Below are positions 35,883 through 55,737 of a stretch of 64,000 bases of DNA, one piece after another. The notes beneath the pieces were generated by a model. It was not told the DNA's origin and ran no database searches. It saw only the letters and a program-made list of their open reading frames with translations. The translations under genes and the position numbers were made by a program. The first letter of the stretch is position 1. Every line of letters begins with the position of its first letter. Origin of the DNA: Cyprinodon diabolis (lineage: Eukaryota; Chordata; Actinopteri; Cyprinodontiformes; Cyprinodontidae); the NCBI GenBank assembly GCA_030533445.1, contig CM060081.1, positions 23,172,611-23,236,610 of the forward strand, read 5' to 3'.

Positions 35883-37494
35883 CAGGTGCTGGTCATAAAA
35901 TTAGAATATCATGAAAAAGTAGATTGATTTCAGTAATTCCATTTAAAAAGTGAAACTTGTATATTATATTCATACATTACATACAAACTCATATATTTCA
36001 GATGTTTATTTTGTTTAATTTTGATGATTACAAATGACAACAAATGAAAATCTCAAATTCATCATATCAGAAAATTAGAATATTGTGAAAAGGTTCAAAA
36101 TTGATGGCCCCTGGTGCCACACTCTAATCAGCTAATTAACTCAAACCACCTGCAAAAGCCTTTAAATGGTCTTTCAGTCTAGTTCTATAGGCTACACAAT
36201 CATGGGGAAGACTGCTGACTTGACAGTTGTCCAAAAGACGACCATCGACACCTTGCACAAGGAGGGCAAGACACAAAAGGTCATCGCTAAAGAGGCTGGC
36301 TGTTCACAGAGCTCAGTGTCCAAGCACATTAATAGAGAGGCGAAGGGAAGGAAAAGATGTGGTCGAAAAAAGTGTACAAGCAAGAGAGATAACCGCACCC
36401 TGGAGAGGATTGTGAAACAAAACCCATTCAAAAATGTGGGGGAGATTCACAAAGAGTGGACTGCAGCTGGAGTGAGTGCTTCAAGAACCACCACACACAG
36501 ACGTATGAAAGACATGGGTTTCTGCTGTCGCATTCCTTGTGTCAAGCCACTCTTGAACCACAGACAGCGTCAGAAGCGTCTTGCCTGGGCTAAAGAGAAA
36601 CAGGACTGGACTGCTGGTGAGTGGTCCAAAGTCATGTTCTCTGATGAAAGTAAATTTTGCATTTCCTTTGGAAATCAAGGTCCCAGAGTCTGGAGGAAAA
36701 GAAGAGAGGCACTTCATCCACGTTGCTTGAAGTCCAGTGTAAAGTTTCCACAGTCAGTGATGGTTTGGGGTGCCATGTCATCTGCTGGTGTTGGTCCATT
36801 GTGTTTTCTGAGGTCCAGGGTCAACGCAGCCACATACCAGGAAGTTTTAGAGCACTTCATGCTTCCTGCAGCTGACCAACTTTTTGGAGATGCAGATTTC
36901 ATTTTCCAACAGGACTTGGCACCTGCACACAGTGCCAAAGCTACCAGTACCTGGTTGAAGGACCATGGTATCCCTGTTCTTAATTGGCCAGCAAACTCTC
37001 CTGACCTTAACCCCATAGAAAATCTATGGGGTATTGTGAAGAAGAAGATGCAATACACCAGACCCAACAATTCAGAAGAGCTAAAAGCCACTATTAGAGC
37101 AACCTGGGCTATCATAACACCTGAGCAGTGCCACAGACTGATCGACTCCATGCCACGCCGCATTGCTGCAGTAATACAGGCCAAAGGAGGCCCAACTAAA
37201 TACTGAGTGCTGTACATGCTCATACTTTTCATGTTCATACTTTTCAGTTGGCCAACATTTCTATAAATCCTTTGTTTTTATTGGTCTTCAGTAATATTCT
37301 AATTTTCTGATATGATGAATTTGAGATTTTCATTTGTTGTCATTTGTAATCATCAAAATTAAACAAAATAAACATCTGAAATATATGAGTTTGTATGTAA
37401 TGTATGAATATAATATACAAGTTTCACTTTTTAAATGGAATTACTGAAATCAATCTACTTTTTCATGATATTCTAATTTTATGACCAGCACCTG
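35883..37494 (+). mobile_element. Tc1-type transposon copy C, perfect 202-bp terminal repeats
   Basis: A 1612-bp element is flanked by TA (35881-35882, 37495-37496). The terminal inverted repeats, 35883-36084 and 37293-37494, start CAGGTGCTGGTCATAAAATT and are identical along their full 202 bp in my by-eye comparison. One intact transposase lies between them. It sits in the spacer upstream of both the Rheb gene and ikzf4. Confidence 0.97.
36202..37206 (+). CDS. Tc1-type transposase, intact DD34E
   Basis: A 334-aa frame from MGKTADLTVVQKTTID. An in-frame Met at 36166 is possible, but the MGKT start aligns with the family. N-terminal helix-turn-helix modules (residues 1-110) are followed by the DDE domain: Asp in FSDESKF, Asp in FQQDLAPAH, and Glu in [11 protein letters not shown], with 34 residues between the last two. 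The C-terminus reads IQAKGGPTKY. No stop or frameshift. Together with the perfect ends, this copy looks recently inserted and potentially active. Confidence 0.95.
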   Translation: MGKTADLTVVQKTTIDTLHKEGKTQKVIAKEAGCSQSSVSKHINREAKGRKRCGRKKCTSKRDNRTLERIVKQNPFKNVGEIHKEWTAAGVSASRTTTHRRMKDMGFCCRIPCVKPLLNHRQRQKRLAWAKEKQDWTAGEWSKVMFSDESKFCISFGNQGPRVWRKRREALHPRCLKSSVKFPQSVMVWGAMSSAGVGPLCFLRSRVNAATYQEVLEHFMLPAADQLFGDADFIFQQDLAPAHSAKATSTWLKDHGIPVLNWPANSPDLNPIENLWGIVKKKMQYTRPNNSEELKATIRATWAIITPEQCHRLIDSMPRRIAAVIQAKGGPTKY

Positions 37495-37954
37495 TATTTG
37501 CTACAAGCCTGATTAAAATGTGTCTAATTTTACCACCATGTTTCTCTGGATGCAAAGTTACCTATGTAGACGTTTTGAAGTGCATTATGTTGATATTATG
37601 GTCATATATGCATATGCTTAAGCTCCCTCGAGAGAGAGAGGGAGCCAAAGCTTAGGGTGATGGCAAGGACACCCAGCTCAAGAAGACTTTTAGCTCTTTA
37701 AAAAATACAAATATTTAAAATTTGCAGTCACATCATACAAAAGATTTATAACTACCACAATTCTAATAAAGTCTTTACATTAGATTATTTGGAAGAGTAT
37801 ACATATATTTAAAAAAAATACATCTTGAATAGTGTGTAATTTAAAGAAGGAAGCTTCCTGTCACATGTTCTGTTTATATTTACTATGAGAAAAAGCTTAT
37901 TATTATAAAGAAAATAACTACCCAACTCTCTTCCAACATTAAGTTATCTATTGT

Positions 37955-38045
37955 GGGGTCGCTGGTGCTTGAGCCTGTTTCAAGCAGTGAGTGGGCAAGG
38001 GGGGGTACAACCTGGACAGGGGCATCAGTCCATCACAGAGCAGAA
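37955..38045 (+). repeat. Diverged copy of the fish repeat at 3190
   Basis: GTGGGCAAGGGGGGGTACAA then CCTGGACAGGGGCATCAGTC parallels GCGAGAGGCGGGGTACACCC and its continuation at 3220-3270. Confidence 0.45.
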
Positions 38046-38459
38046 TGAAAATAAAATACATCTTAATCTGCCAAATGTTTGCCAAATCCAAACATTTGAT
38101 TTTAATTTCTCAACATCTCTGCAGAGAAAACCCGCCCTTCTACAAATAAAACAACAACAAAAAATAGTTAAAATGGTCCCGCTTTATAAAAACGGATTTG
38201 ACAAAAAAAAAAAAAACATTGAAAAAAGTCCTTTATAATTTCCAAATAACATGAACTTAGTTTTCTCAAAATTCAAGAACAATTTGTTTAATTTTATTAT
38301 TGTTTTTAGCCTGGAGCCAGGAGTTGCTGTAAGATCTCACATGTACTCTCTGTGTTAGAGTGATAATTATAAAATTATTGTGTGGACATATGAAACATTG
38401 AAAGAAAGAAGATCCTACATTTCTATCCTGTGTTTCAACCAGAAGGGTCATAAACTTTT

Positions 38460-38745
38460 ATGACCTCCTGTAGGTCATGAGGCAGAATCACACGGTTGTG
38501 TGACTTCCATCCAGCCAGTTGGTCAATTCAATTCTTATTACCTGCATCCTCCCAGATAATCAATACTGGGTCTTCTGTTTTAGGCCCGCCTTATGATTTT
38601 GTAAACTCTTAATAAAAGGCTTTGCCATGAAGGGATCTGTGTGAGAAGGTGCTGGTTTTCCGAGCCACAAAACCCTGTCTCTGTGTTGATTATTTCCTTT
38701 TAATCTTTTAAACTCACATTTCTCTGGATTAAAACCCAACAATCT
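38460..38745 (+). mobile_element. Possible solo LTR
   Basis: The segment starts in a TG-led stretch (TGACCTCCTGTAGGTCATGA) and ends ACCCAACA. It contains an AATAAA signal (about 38612) followed by GAGCCACAAAACCCTGTCTC, the kind of R/U5 sequence seen in fish LTR elements. I could not find a matching target duplication and there is no internal region. Low certainty. Confidence 0.3.
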
Positions 38746-39539
38746 GTATCATCAGTAAAGAAAATAAGCTGGTTTTATTTATTTTTTTTTTACTGTTTTT
38801 TAAGGTATGATATTGTTACCTTTCAATCGGTTTAAGTATCTATTGTTTTCATCTTAAGATTATCAAATGGATTGACCTTCATATCTATTTTGCTGTCTTG
38901 TATATTTCCTGTGTATTTAATAATTAAGTTAAATACAGTTAACTCCTGATGTTAAGTATGTTTTATTGGACTTTTTTGGACAGTTTTTTTTTTCTTTAAT
39001 GCATAAAATCCTTTTTTTTTATATATTTTGGGTTGGATCTTCGTGGACATATCCATGACTTGCATCAAATTTAATTTGAAAATCTTAAACTTCTCAATAT
39101 GACAAAAATGTGGACACAGCTAAAGATCACAAGAAGTGCTAAAATCATTTTTTGAAAGTTGGTTGGAAGATAAATCAGTTCAGACCTTTGCTAATTATAA
39201 GTCAATCCTTACTTTCAGAACCAGTGGTAGATCTGGAATTTTTAGAAAACAGGAGAGGAAATTAAGATTTTCTAGATACAAATATGGTTCTAAAATACAT
39301 TAATTAAACATAATGGTTATGTTACAATATATACAGTTGCTTATGAATCATATCTCAGTCTTATGTTTACATTTGATCACCATGTTTACATTTTATCACT
39401 GCTGCACTTTAAGAAATTGAAATGTTTGAGAGCTGTACTGAAGAAATTTCCTTTTGTATACACCCTGTGTGTACAAAAGTAAACATTTGGTCAAAAAGCA
39501 AACTGGACTTCTTAAGAGAAATACACAGAATATTATTTA

Positions 39540-40740
39540 GGATTAATAAGATGGGATTGTTATATTTACATTTGGATGATAGCTCGTATTAGTATTAGAG
39601 GGAATGAAATGGCAGATAACGTTGCAAAAGAGGCTACCAGACACATTTTAGTTGAAACAGATATAAAGGTCAAACAGATGGAAGTAAACATTTGCCTAAG
39701 AATGAGATAAAATGACAAAAACAATGGGAAGAAGAAAGAAAGAGCTGATTTTTTTATTTGAGGATATAGGGATTAATTATTACCTTATTCATAATAGGGG
39801 TAAATGCAGTACTCGATATGAGGGGGATGTTATCCCCCTTCTTAAGAAAATCTTAAAAACCACCCCCCTTCTTATAAGACCATCTCCCCATACCATCCCC
39901 TGTGACATTTTATTACTGAATGTGTAAAATTCCTACATTAACAATAATAGCAATAATATTGCCCTTTCAAGGTTGGGCGGGCTGTGGGCTAATGAGTAGC
40001 CTGAGCAAAATAAATACAATCAAAGAAGCTGTATGAAGCTGATGCCAGTGGGAAATTTGTCCTTTGCATTTGTCCCCAACTATGTAGGGGCAGTGAGAGC
40101 CATGCCAGTCCAGGGACTGACTGCAGTTCTACCATGCATATTGCTTTAGGTTAATAGACTATATTAATTAGGCTATGTATGCTTCCAAAAACAGATTTCA
40201 GCTGATTAACAATCTCTAAAAAATTTAAATGAGGTCAAATCCCTTTGAATAATTACAGAGAAACTCAATATTTGACATTTCTCAAGCTTTAATAAATTAT
40301 ATATATATATATATGTGTGTGTATTTTTTTTTTGTTTAAAAGGGTTATTTGCTTTTTTTATTTCAATTGTAGTTATATTCCTAAGTTCATACCAGATACA
40401 TGCAGTAATGCGCACCCACAGTCATTTGAACGCTGTCATAATATTCTACAAGAAGAAGAAGAACGCCTAAAAAATATATATATATATTTGGACAAACTTT
40501 ATACTTCTAAATGTTTTTTGTTTTTGTTTTTTTATGGAATGGATTACCTTAAGAAAACGAAATTGATAGAAATAATATAAGATTTATTAACTTAATTATT
40601 ATAATTTTATTTTATTTATTTATTTTTGTTTTGTGGGAGAATTTATATATAGCATCCCGATCCATAGTCCATTACAGTAGATGGCGGTAACGCGCATCAA
40701 AATAAGTTGCTTGAAAAAAAAAAAAAAAAGAAGAAGAAGA
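39540..40740 (+). pseudogene. I/Nimb-type LINE 3' remnant with RNase H trace
   Basis: At about 39585-39640 the frame reads IRGNEMADNVAKEATRHI, the end of a LINE-encoded RNase H domain. Broken downstream pieces follow (INYYLIHNRGKCSTRYEGD; later QSFERCHNILQEEEERL). The 3' end carries AGATGGCGGTAACGCGCATC, a poly-A run and GAAGAAGAAGAGG (to 40740). Many frameshifts are present. Only some LINE clades, such as I, encode RNase H. Confidence 0.55.
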
Positions 40741-40744
40741 GGAG

Positions 40745-41756
40745 AACACCTCTTGTGACCAGGAAGTTATCCTGACAATTCTTCCGGTAAATACTGCCGT
40801 CATAAACACCAATATAAAAAATCTGATTTACCTCAATGAAACTGCATTGACAGAGAAAGGTAATTCATTGGGCTGTTAGGAAGCGGATAGTTTTAAGAAA
40901 GCACGTGCCGTCATTAGCGTCTGTTCAGTTTTCCTGGTTAAACCACCATCTGACTAGCTGCAGTTGTTGGTGTGGCTTCGGCTGCCATAGCAACCGCTAA
41001 AGCAACACAGTCAGGCTAACGGTTGTTTGTTGTGTTAGCCTAAAACATGACGTCGAGCCGAGTAGATTATACCGTATAGCGACAGCCACCCAGTAAATGT
41101 CACAAACCGGTGCTGTGTCTGTGTGCTACTGCTACTGCCAGCGCTTGCTTACAGCCGTGTTCCTTTAGTTTTTATCAAGCTGTCGGTGATGTCAGACCGT
41201 TATATCGTCTCGCTGTTGAGTTCAGCTAACTTGACAAACGGTAATTTCCATCCCATGCAGTAAGCTAACGTTAGCTGCCAAGGCCATAAACTTAGATTAC
41301 TTTACGCCACTGTTATGTAAACGCCGACTTTCGTGATCGGAGTTTAATTTAAATAAACGTAAACAAATCGTACAACAGATTGGTTTAACTTTTAGCTTTA
41401 TCTGAAGTTGACATGGGCTGTTGAGCTTTATCTGGTTTGGTAAGGTTAGATATGGACATAACCTAGCTACCGGTGATCTGTTTTAATACGATTTATTGAT
41501 CCACAAGCTAATCTAAAACGTAAGCGTTGTTGATTTTAAAAGCATCGCTCTAACAAACTGTTTAAGGCTCAATGTTTGAAATGCCTGATAAAAGCAGCAA
41601 TTTATGCAGATTAAAGTTGGATCCGCGTCCGTCGATTACAATCCGCATCGATTTAATGCTTAGATAATGTCCTTCATGTAATAATGTTTAAGATTGGATT
41701 TGTTTAAAGAACTTATTATGGCCTACATGTGATTTCAGGATTCAGCTTGAACTAGT
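40745..41756 (+). promoter_or_regulatory. Candidate ikzf4 promoter and 5' non-coding exon region
   Basis: Relatively CpG-rich stretch (40880-41340) upstream of the ikzf4 start codon. A likely acceptor (TGATTTCAG|GATTC, about 41739) precedes the ATG, so an upstream non-coding exon is expected in this interval. The transcription start cannot be placed. Confidence 0.4.
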
Positions 41757-48121
<6,365 letters not shown>

Positions 48122-50700
48122 AGGTGAAGTCCATCCAACCTCCTCTTCACATAGAACTTTCTCCTCCCCCCACGACGAGGACCTGGCTTGGTGTGATACA
48201 CACTTGAGCTTGAAGTGGTCACTGACAGCAAGAAGTTGGTCCTGAATGTTTTAGATACTGGCACAAAAATGGTAAAAGGGGCTCTAGGTATTTGGGAAAC
48301 TATAATTGCATTGTTAATGAGGGTGTTCCAAAGTGTAGAAAGACAAAATCCTCTTTTATCCACAAATGTGCCTTGCACCAAATTTCAGGATTCAAGCTGC
48401 ATGCACAAATTTGTTGTAGACAAATCATTACCAGAAGTGACACAGGAAAGTCTAATGACATCTGTAATGACAAATATGCCTCATTTAAAGTTTTTTTTGG
48501 AAAAATGGGAAGTGCTTTAACAATTCTCCAATGTTTGATTAATCCTGTACATTCAGTCGCTTCTTACAAACTAATCAAGCTCAATAACCAGGTCCACATC
48601 AACTACAGTGAAATGATAGAAGGGGCTGTACTTAAATTAGAAATGCACTTTGGTTTTTACAAGAGGTGAAATGAAGAGATCCATGTTTGTATGTATTTGC
48701 GTGAGAAAGAAGTCGAGGGGCCGTTTGTTTTGTTGTGAAAGTGGATAATGAAGGCCCTTGTTTTTGTGTTGTTGTTGCATTATCAGTGTATGAATCTGTT
48801 TTTCTTCTGTTTTGTTTGCACTGATACCTGCCAGAAATCTGATTATATTAAATTATTTTTTAGAAATACATTGATCTGTATGTCTCTGAAGAAAATGTGA
48901 GGGTGAAATACTAGAGAAAGCTCTGCTACAAGAAGAGGGGTTCAAATACCACTGCCACGGTTTAGATAAAAATTTCCCTCTGAAAAATAACTTTAGGTAT
49001 TTTGCAACACCGATATATAGCAGATCTATTTATGATATATTTAAAAGGCATTTGATGCTCTGTCATTTTATTGTGCCTTTAATTTGTTCCTTGATCTGAA
49101 GCTACTAGACTTCATGTCTTGAAACTCTTTCATTGTGGAAGATTTGAGAAGTTTAGAGTGTTACAGAATAATTAAAGCACTCTTTTTTTTATTAATATAC
49201 ATTTAAAATTATTTGTGGCTTTTCTGCAAGTGTTAATTGGAAACAAAATTATACCTGATGTTACGAAAATTTGATGGTTTTGTTGTTGACCTGACTGTTC
49301 CTAGTTTGGCCATTTCAGCAAAAACCAAAGATAAACGAGGAATTTAACTTTTGTTTTGATATTTAATTAATCTATTGCCTATTGATCGTAAACATTTTTT
49401 TGTCCTGGAGACAGTTTGAATCTTGGACTTGATTGAAATGATTATCCACTGCATCAATAAAAATTCTTTGCTTCAAAATAGACAAGTTGAAATTATCAGT
49501 TGACCTCGAGCACAAGTTTTGTGATTCGATTACAGATTTTCCACTTTATGATTCTTTTACTGAGAACTAAATTGAACCCGTTCGGCCACCATAGGCTCTA
49601 AATTAAGTGGTTGTACCTGTGTTGTGAATGGTTCGTTGTCTCATTTGATTCTTATAGTTTTAAAAATGATTTAGATGGAACGTTTCCGAAGCATAAGATG
49701 TTTGGAAAACTGTTTTAGGCATCATGTTTATTTGGTATAATTGTGGTTCATTGCAGCACCAAATATTCTAATAGCTGGGCCAAAGAACCACTTGTTTGCT
49801 ACTGTAACTCACTTTTCTTGGTAGTAGTGCAGGATATCAGATATTTGTACATTTGGGGGTTAGAAAAGCTGTTTGCTGTTAAAGGATTTTGGAAATTATC
49901 CTTATGTCCACTTTATTCTGTGGATGTCCTTTCAAATGGTGTGATTTTAATATATACCTCATTACAGCTCTAAGGACAATTTTAAGATCCAAGCACATTT
50001 TCTCAAGTAGACTTGAGTCACATTGCACTTTAATATTTAAAATTCTAAATTTTACAGAGGAAATTAATGACCCCCCCAGGCTAATTGAGAGGTTTACTTA
50101 GGTTTTGGTCTCCTGTAACCTATTTGAACACTTGGGGACATCATTACCAAGAATGGCAAAACATTTGTCTTAATTGGTTGTAAGAGGAAAAAGCTTTTAT
50201 CACCCTTAGCATTTAAGAATTGTGTTGTGCCTTTAATTTAAAGTCATTAGCTTTTTTTTTTTGCCAGCCTTTTAGAAACGGTTTGTGTTTGTACACAGCT
50301 GACCAAGTTGTCGAAGATTTAATCAAAATTAATGGTATGATGGCTCCTAAAATGTCTGTCCTTTGATGCATTTACCTCAATTTTATCACATGGTTAAATC
50401 AGTCCTGTATGTTGTACCAAAGCCATTGCACCTGAGCCAATACAAATCTTTTTTAAATAAACAAAAAATAAGTTATGAACGTCAATTTCCTATACTATCG
50501 TGATCTTTGTGACGCTTCCCTAAATGTCTGCTTTAATGTAATTTTTATCTCAATACTGCTTTAACTACAGCTTTTTTAATGTATCATGTGTACTTTTGCA
50601 TTTGCTTAAGTCATATTAAACTTGCTGTACGTTTTGTACTGTAGGAATCTACCCTAAACAAAAGCTGATTCATTTGTGTTTCCTACAAAAATAAAACAGC
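48122..50700 (+). other. Probable ikzf4 3' UTR
   Basis: No exon or bounded repeat is seen. AATAAA signals on the plus strand lie at 49456-49461, 50456-50461 and 50690-50695, so the transcript could end at several points. The last signal lies within 100 bases of the rps26 stop codon. Confidence 0.45.
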
Positions 50701-50733
50701 TTAACCCATTTATGTTTTGTAAAGATGTTTTAA
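50690..50733. terminator. Convergent poly(A) signals of ikzf4 and rps26
   Basis: AATAAA on the plus strand (50690-50695) suits ikzf4. ATTAAA on the minus strand (50728-50733), 38 bases past the rps26 stop, suits rps26. Usage is inferred. Confidence 0.4.
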
Positions 50734-50770
50734 TTTTCTTTTCAGGTACACAGCATCTTCAGATTGCGCT

Positions 50771-52525
<1,755 letters not shown>

Positions 52526-52570
52526 GTTGCACGGGAAGCTGGAAAGAGGACCGGAAGAGGCAGCAGCGAC
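52526..52570 (-). promoter_or_regulatory. 5' TOP-type leader of rps26
   Basis: On the minus strand the 45 bases before the ATG contain the pyrimidine tracts CCTCTTCC and TCCTCTTTCC. A terminal oligopyrimidine leader starting in one of these tracts is expected for ribosomal-protein mRNAs under mTORC1/LARP1 control. The start site is inferred. Confidence 0.5.
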
Positions 52571-52915
52571 ACAAAAACCCGTCCGCTCCGCCCTCTAACT
52601 GCTTCAACAGAGAGGACATCTTTTATTTTATTCACATTTTTAACAGGGCTTCTCTCTGTAACCACTTTCTACCACATTCCAATAAATAAATGAATAATTA
52701 AAAAATTTTTTTGTTTGTTTTATAATAATGATATTTGTGCATAATCGCCTCCTGGTGTCCAGTGGCGGACTTAGATCAAATTGACCAGGGGACAGGGGGA
52801 GTTTTTATTGGGGCCCAAAATGATGTGAACCAAAACAACAACAAAAAAAAAATAAAAATCACACACACAAACAGGCAAAACAATGGTGAACATCAAACAA
52901 GCTTTTGAGTGTTAA

Positions 52916-53260
52916 ATGATAAACTAATCTGAGGAGGAGGCGGCCTAGTGGTTAGTGCATAGACCTTGGAATCCTGAGGTCCTGAATTCGAGCAACTACA
53001 GGTTGCCACTCAAGGTCCTTAAGCCAGACCCTTAACACCAGACTGCTTTTCTGGCGCCGCACAATGGGTGGCAGCCTTAAAAAAAAAAAAAGTCACTGCC
53101 ACCCTGAGCAAAACCCTAACCCCCACAGTGCTCTCTGGGCGCCGCTCGACGGCAGCCCACTGCTCCTCAAGTGGATGGGTTAAATGCAGAGAGTTAATTT
53201 TATTGCTCTCTACTTGTGAAAGTGTAATGACATAAAAGCTGGAAATTGGTCCCGGCAACC
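52916..53260 (+). repeat. tRNA-derived SINE
   Basis: A-box-like GGCGGCCTAGTGGTTAGTGC, weak B-box (GAATTCGAGC), then a body with CTCTGGGCGCC and the tail GATGGGTTAAATGCAGAGAG followed by a GTGTAATGACATAAAAG end. Plus orientation. Confidence 0.65.
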
Positions 53261-53435
53261 AGTCAGTTATGGTCTATGTGCCAGCATGTTTTATCAGAAG
53301 AAGATGGATTAATGTTATGTTTTTAGTACAGGGGCCATAACAGCAGCCAAGACAAATTCTAAAATGACACTGCCCTCTGTTGACCCCTGTCTGGAACTGC
53401 ATATACTCTTGATGCTGGCCACTTTTCAAATTGTC

Positions 53436-53887
53436 TTAAAGGATTAGTACACCCAAAACATGATTAGCCTTCATTTTCTACTCACCCCCATGCTGAACAA
53501 CACTCTGTAGTACTTTTTTGATATCTCAAATGCATCTGGAGATCTGGGAGGCTTGTTGCTGTCTGCTGACATTCAAATAATGGAGGTCTATGGTGCCCGA
53601 GGCAGAAAGGTCCATAAAAGTCCACAAAAACGTGTCAATATTCCTCCATACTGCTCGTCCAATGTATTCCAAGTGTCCTGAGTGGGTAGCGTCCATAATT
53701 TACTCGAAACGAAGTCATTTAGAATGTTTTTAGAGCATAAACAGTAGTGTATAGGATTTCCTAAAAGCGCGCGCCTGCGAGTTCACGAGCCTACGGAAAC
53801 CACGGCAGTCCAAACCAGAGTGTTGTTCAGCATGGGGGTGAGTAGAAAATGAAGGCTAATCATGTTTTGGGTGTACTATTCCTTTAA
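53436..53887. mobile_element. TTAA-flanked MITE, family 2, 68-bp terminal repeats
   Basis: TTAA at 53436-53439 and 53884-53887 encloses 444 bp. The 68-bp ends (53440-53507 and 53816-53883) start AGGATTAGTACACCCAAAAC and differ at one position by eye. No coding sequence is seen. The near-identity of the ends suggests a recent copy. Confidence 0.8.
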
Positions 53888-55737
53888 TAACCAACTGGGG
53901 AGATCCTGCATTTCCAATTTTTTTAAAATTAAATCATTAAATTGCTATAATCACTATATTCACTATTGTTGTGTCTACAACAAATAAATAAATAAAAATG
54001 ACTTAGGCCAGTATTTTGAGAGGGTAACACTATTCAAAATAGCAATATACAATTTAGAAATAGATATAGTCATTTTAAAATGAAACAATAGGTAAACTTT
54101 AGCTCTTTACCTAATACAGCCGAATCTTTCAATAGGCCATAAAAAATATATTTCATATTTTGTGTTTTATTTTTGCCAGTGTCTTGCATAATGCATTTTA
54201 CTTCACCACAATTTTACATGTAAAATGTCTTTTTGTTGCAAACTAATAATCTCCAACTGCAGCACAATCAAGATACAAAAATTTCTTGACATTTTTAAAC
54301 AAATAAAATGTTTGTACACCTTGAAAATTTGATTTAATTGTATACGTTTTTATCTAACCCAGACGTCTCATCCTTCAGTCCCTTTTGATTCTGTATATAT
54401 TGTTTCAAACTTGTTTAACACACCTGAATCAAATCATCAAATCATTCACATGAGCATGACACAAACCTGAGGAGGTAAATATATTTATAACATTGTCTCT
54501 CTATGTTGCATGCTTCTGCAATGCTCTTTTTTTATTTTGAGGACCTTCCCTGTCCTTTCTGGACCACTAAAAAACCTCTGAGTCCATTACTAACAGCCAA
54601 AATTACCCAAAAATTACCCAAGGCAGTATTATGTTTATCAGAATAAGGGGGCAAAATATAAATCCATGCCACACTTTTATTTTTAGGGGAAAAAAAAAAA
54701 GTATTCCTGTGTATCTTTCTTCCTTATAAAAAAACAAGGAATTACGTATCATTAAGTTTGTGATTTATTTTAACTAAACGTGAAAAGGCTTCATGAGGTG
54801 TGGTTACTTTTAGAAGAAATACTATAGGTTTTAAAGGCTATAAAGAATTTCCACATAGTACCAGAAACAAAATGAAATTATAATATTGAATCTCATAAAT
54901 TTAAGATTCTAATAACTCCAATGTTACACAGGACATCCCCCTTGTAAAGTAGACTGTTTTGACTTTAACATATTTTACTTTAACAACCTCTTTTCAGTCT
55001 TTTGCTAAATTACCTATATTTTTTCAGCAGTATAATAACAACAGGATATTGGGTGATGATTTGTTTGAACCAAGCCTTTGCGATTGTGTTTTTTATCAAA
55101 AATAATAATAAGGTATAATTGAATTGCACTGAATAAGGAATAGACTTAAGGAAGCTTTGGTTTCTCCTTAGGGTCAGATGTGCAGCTTTGTTTCCGTTGA
55201 ATAAAAACGTTGGCCATATTTTCAGATGTGTTTCTGGATTCCCTACATTTATAAATTTCTAGATTTAAACTCTGCCCCAATTACAGCCAGTGCACACAGA
55301 ATGACTCAATATTGATCTGACTGTAATGCAGGAGATTTACAGAGGATTTCTACAAGTGCATCCACCCATTTCCAAATGCCAAGTTTAGTGATAGAGAAAA
55401 TAGATTGATAAAGTATTCAAAGGTTTTTTTTCATAATTTAATAATAAATATATGCTGAACAGAAAAACTGAAGATGTTTTACAGGAAAAAGGAAAAAAAA
55501 ATTATCATGCACACCCTTAAACTGGAACTTAGTTAAAGCACGTATTGGTTCAATTTGATCATGTCTGTTTCTTTGGTTGAATCTCTTAGCAAAAACTTTT
55601 ATGTAATTCCTAAGCTGAGTACCCCAACTCCGTGAGTTAAAAAAAATGTACCGGGCTAAAAAAAATTTTCCTAAAGCATTTAGAAAAGGTTCTAGAAAAA
55701 CAACAATAAAAAAAAAAAACATTCCAACCAAATAGCA
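53888..55737. other. AT-rich spacer
   Basis: No exon or RNA gene is recognised. The right part may belong to the decayed Tc1 whose other portion is at 57765-58890, but I could not find its left terminus. Confidence 0.4.

Noticed and set aside
37620..37950. GAGAGAGAGAG tract and nearby AT-rich sequence as a possible regulatory region
   Set aside because: A short simple repeat with no other signal nearby.
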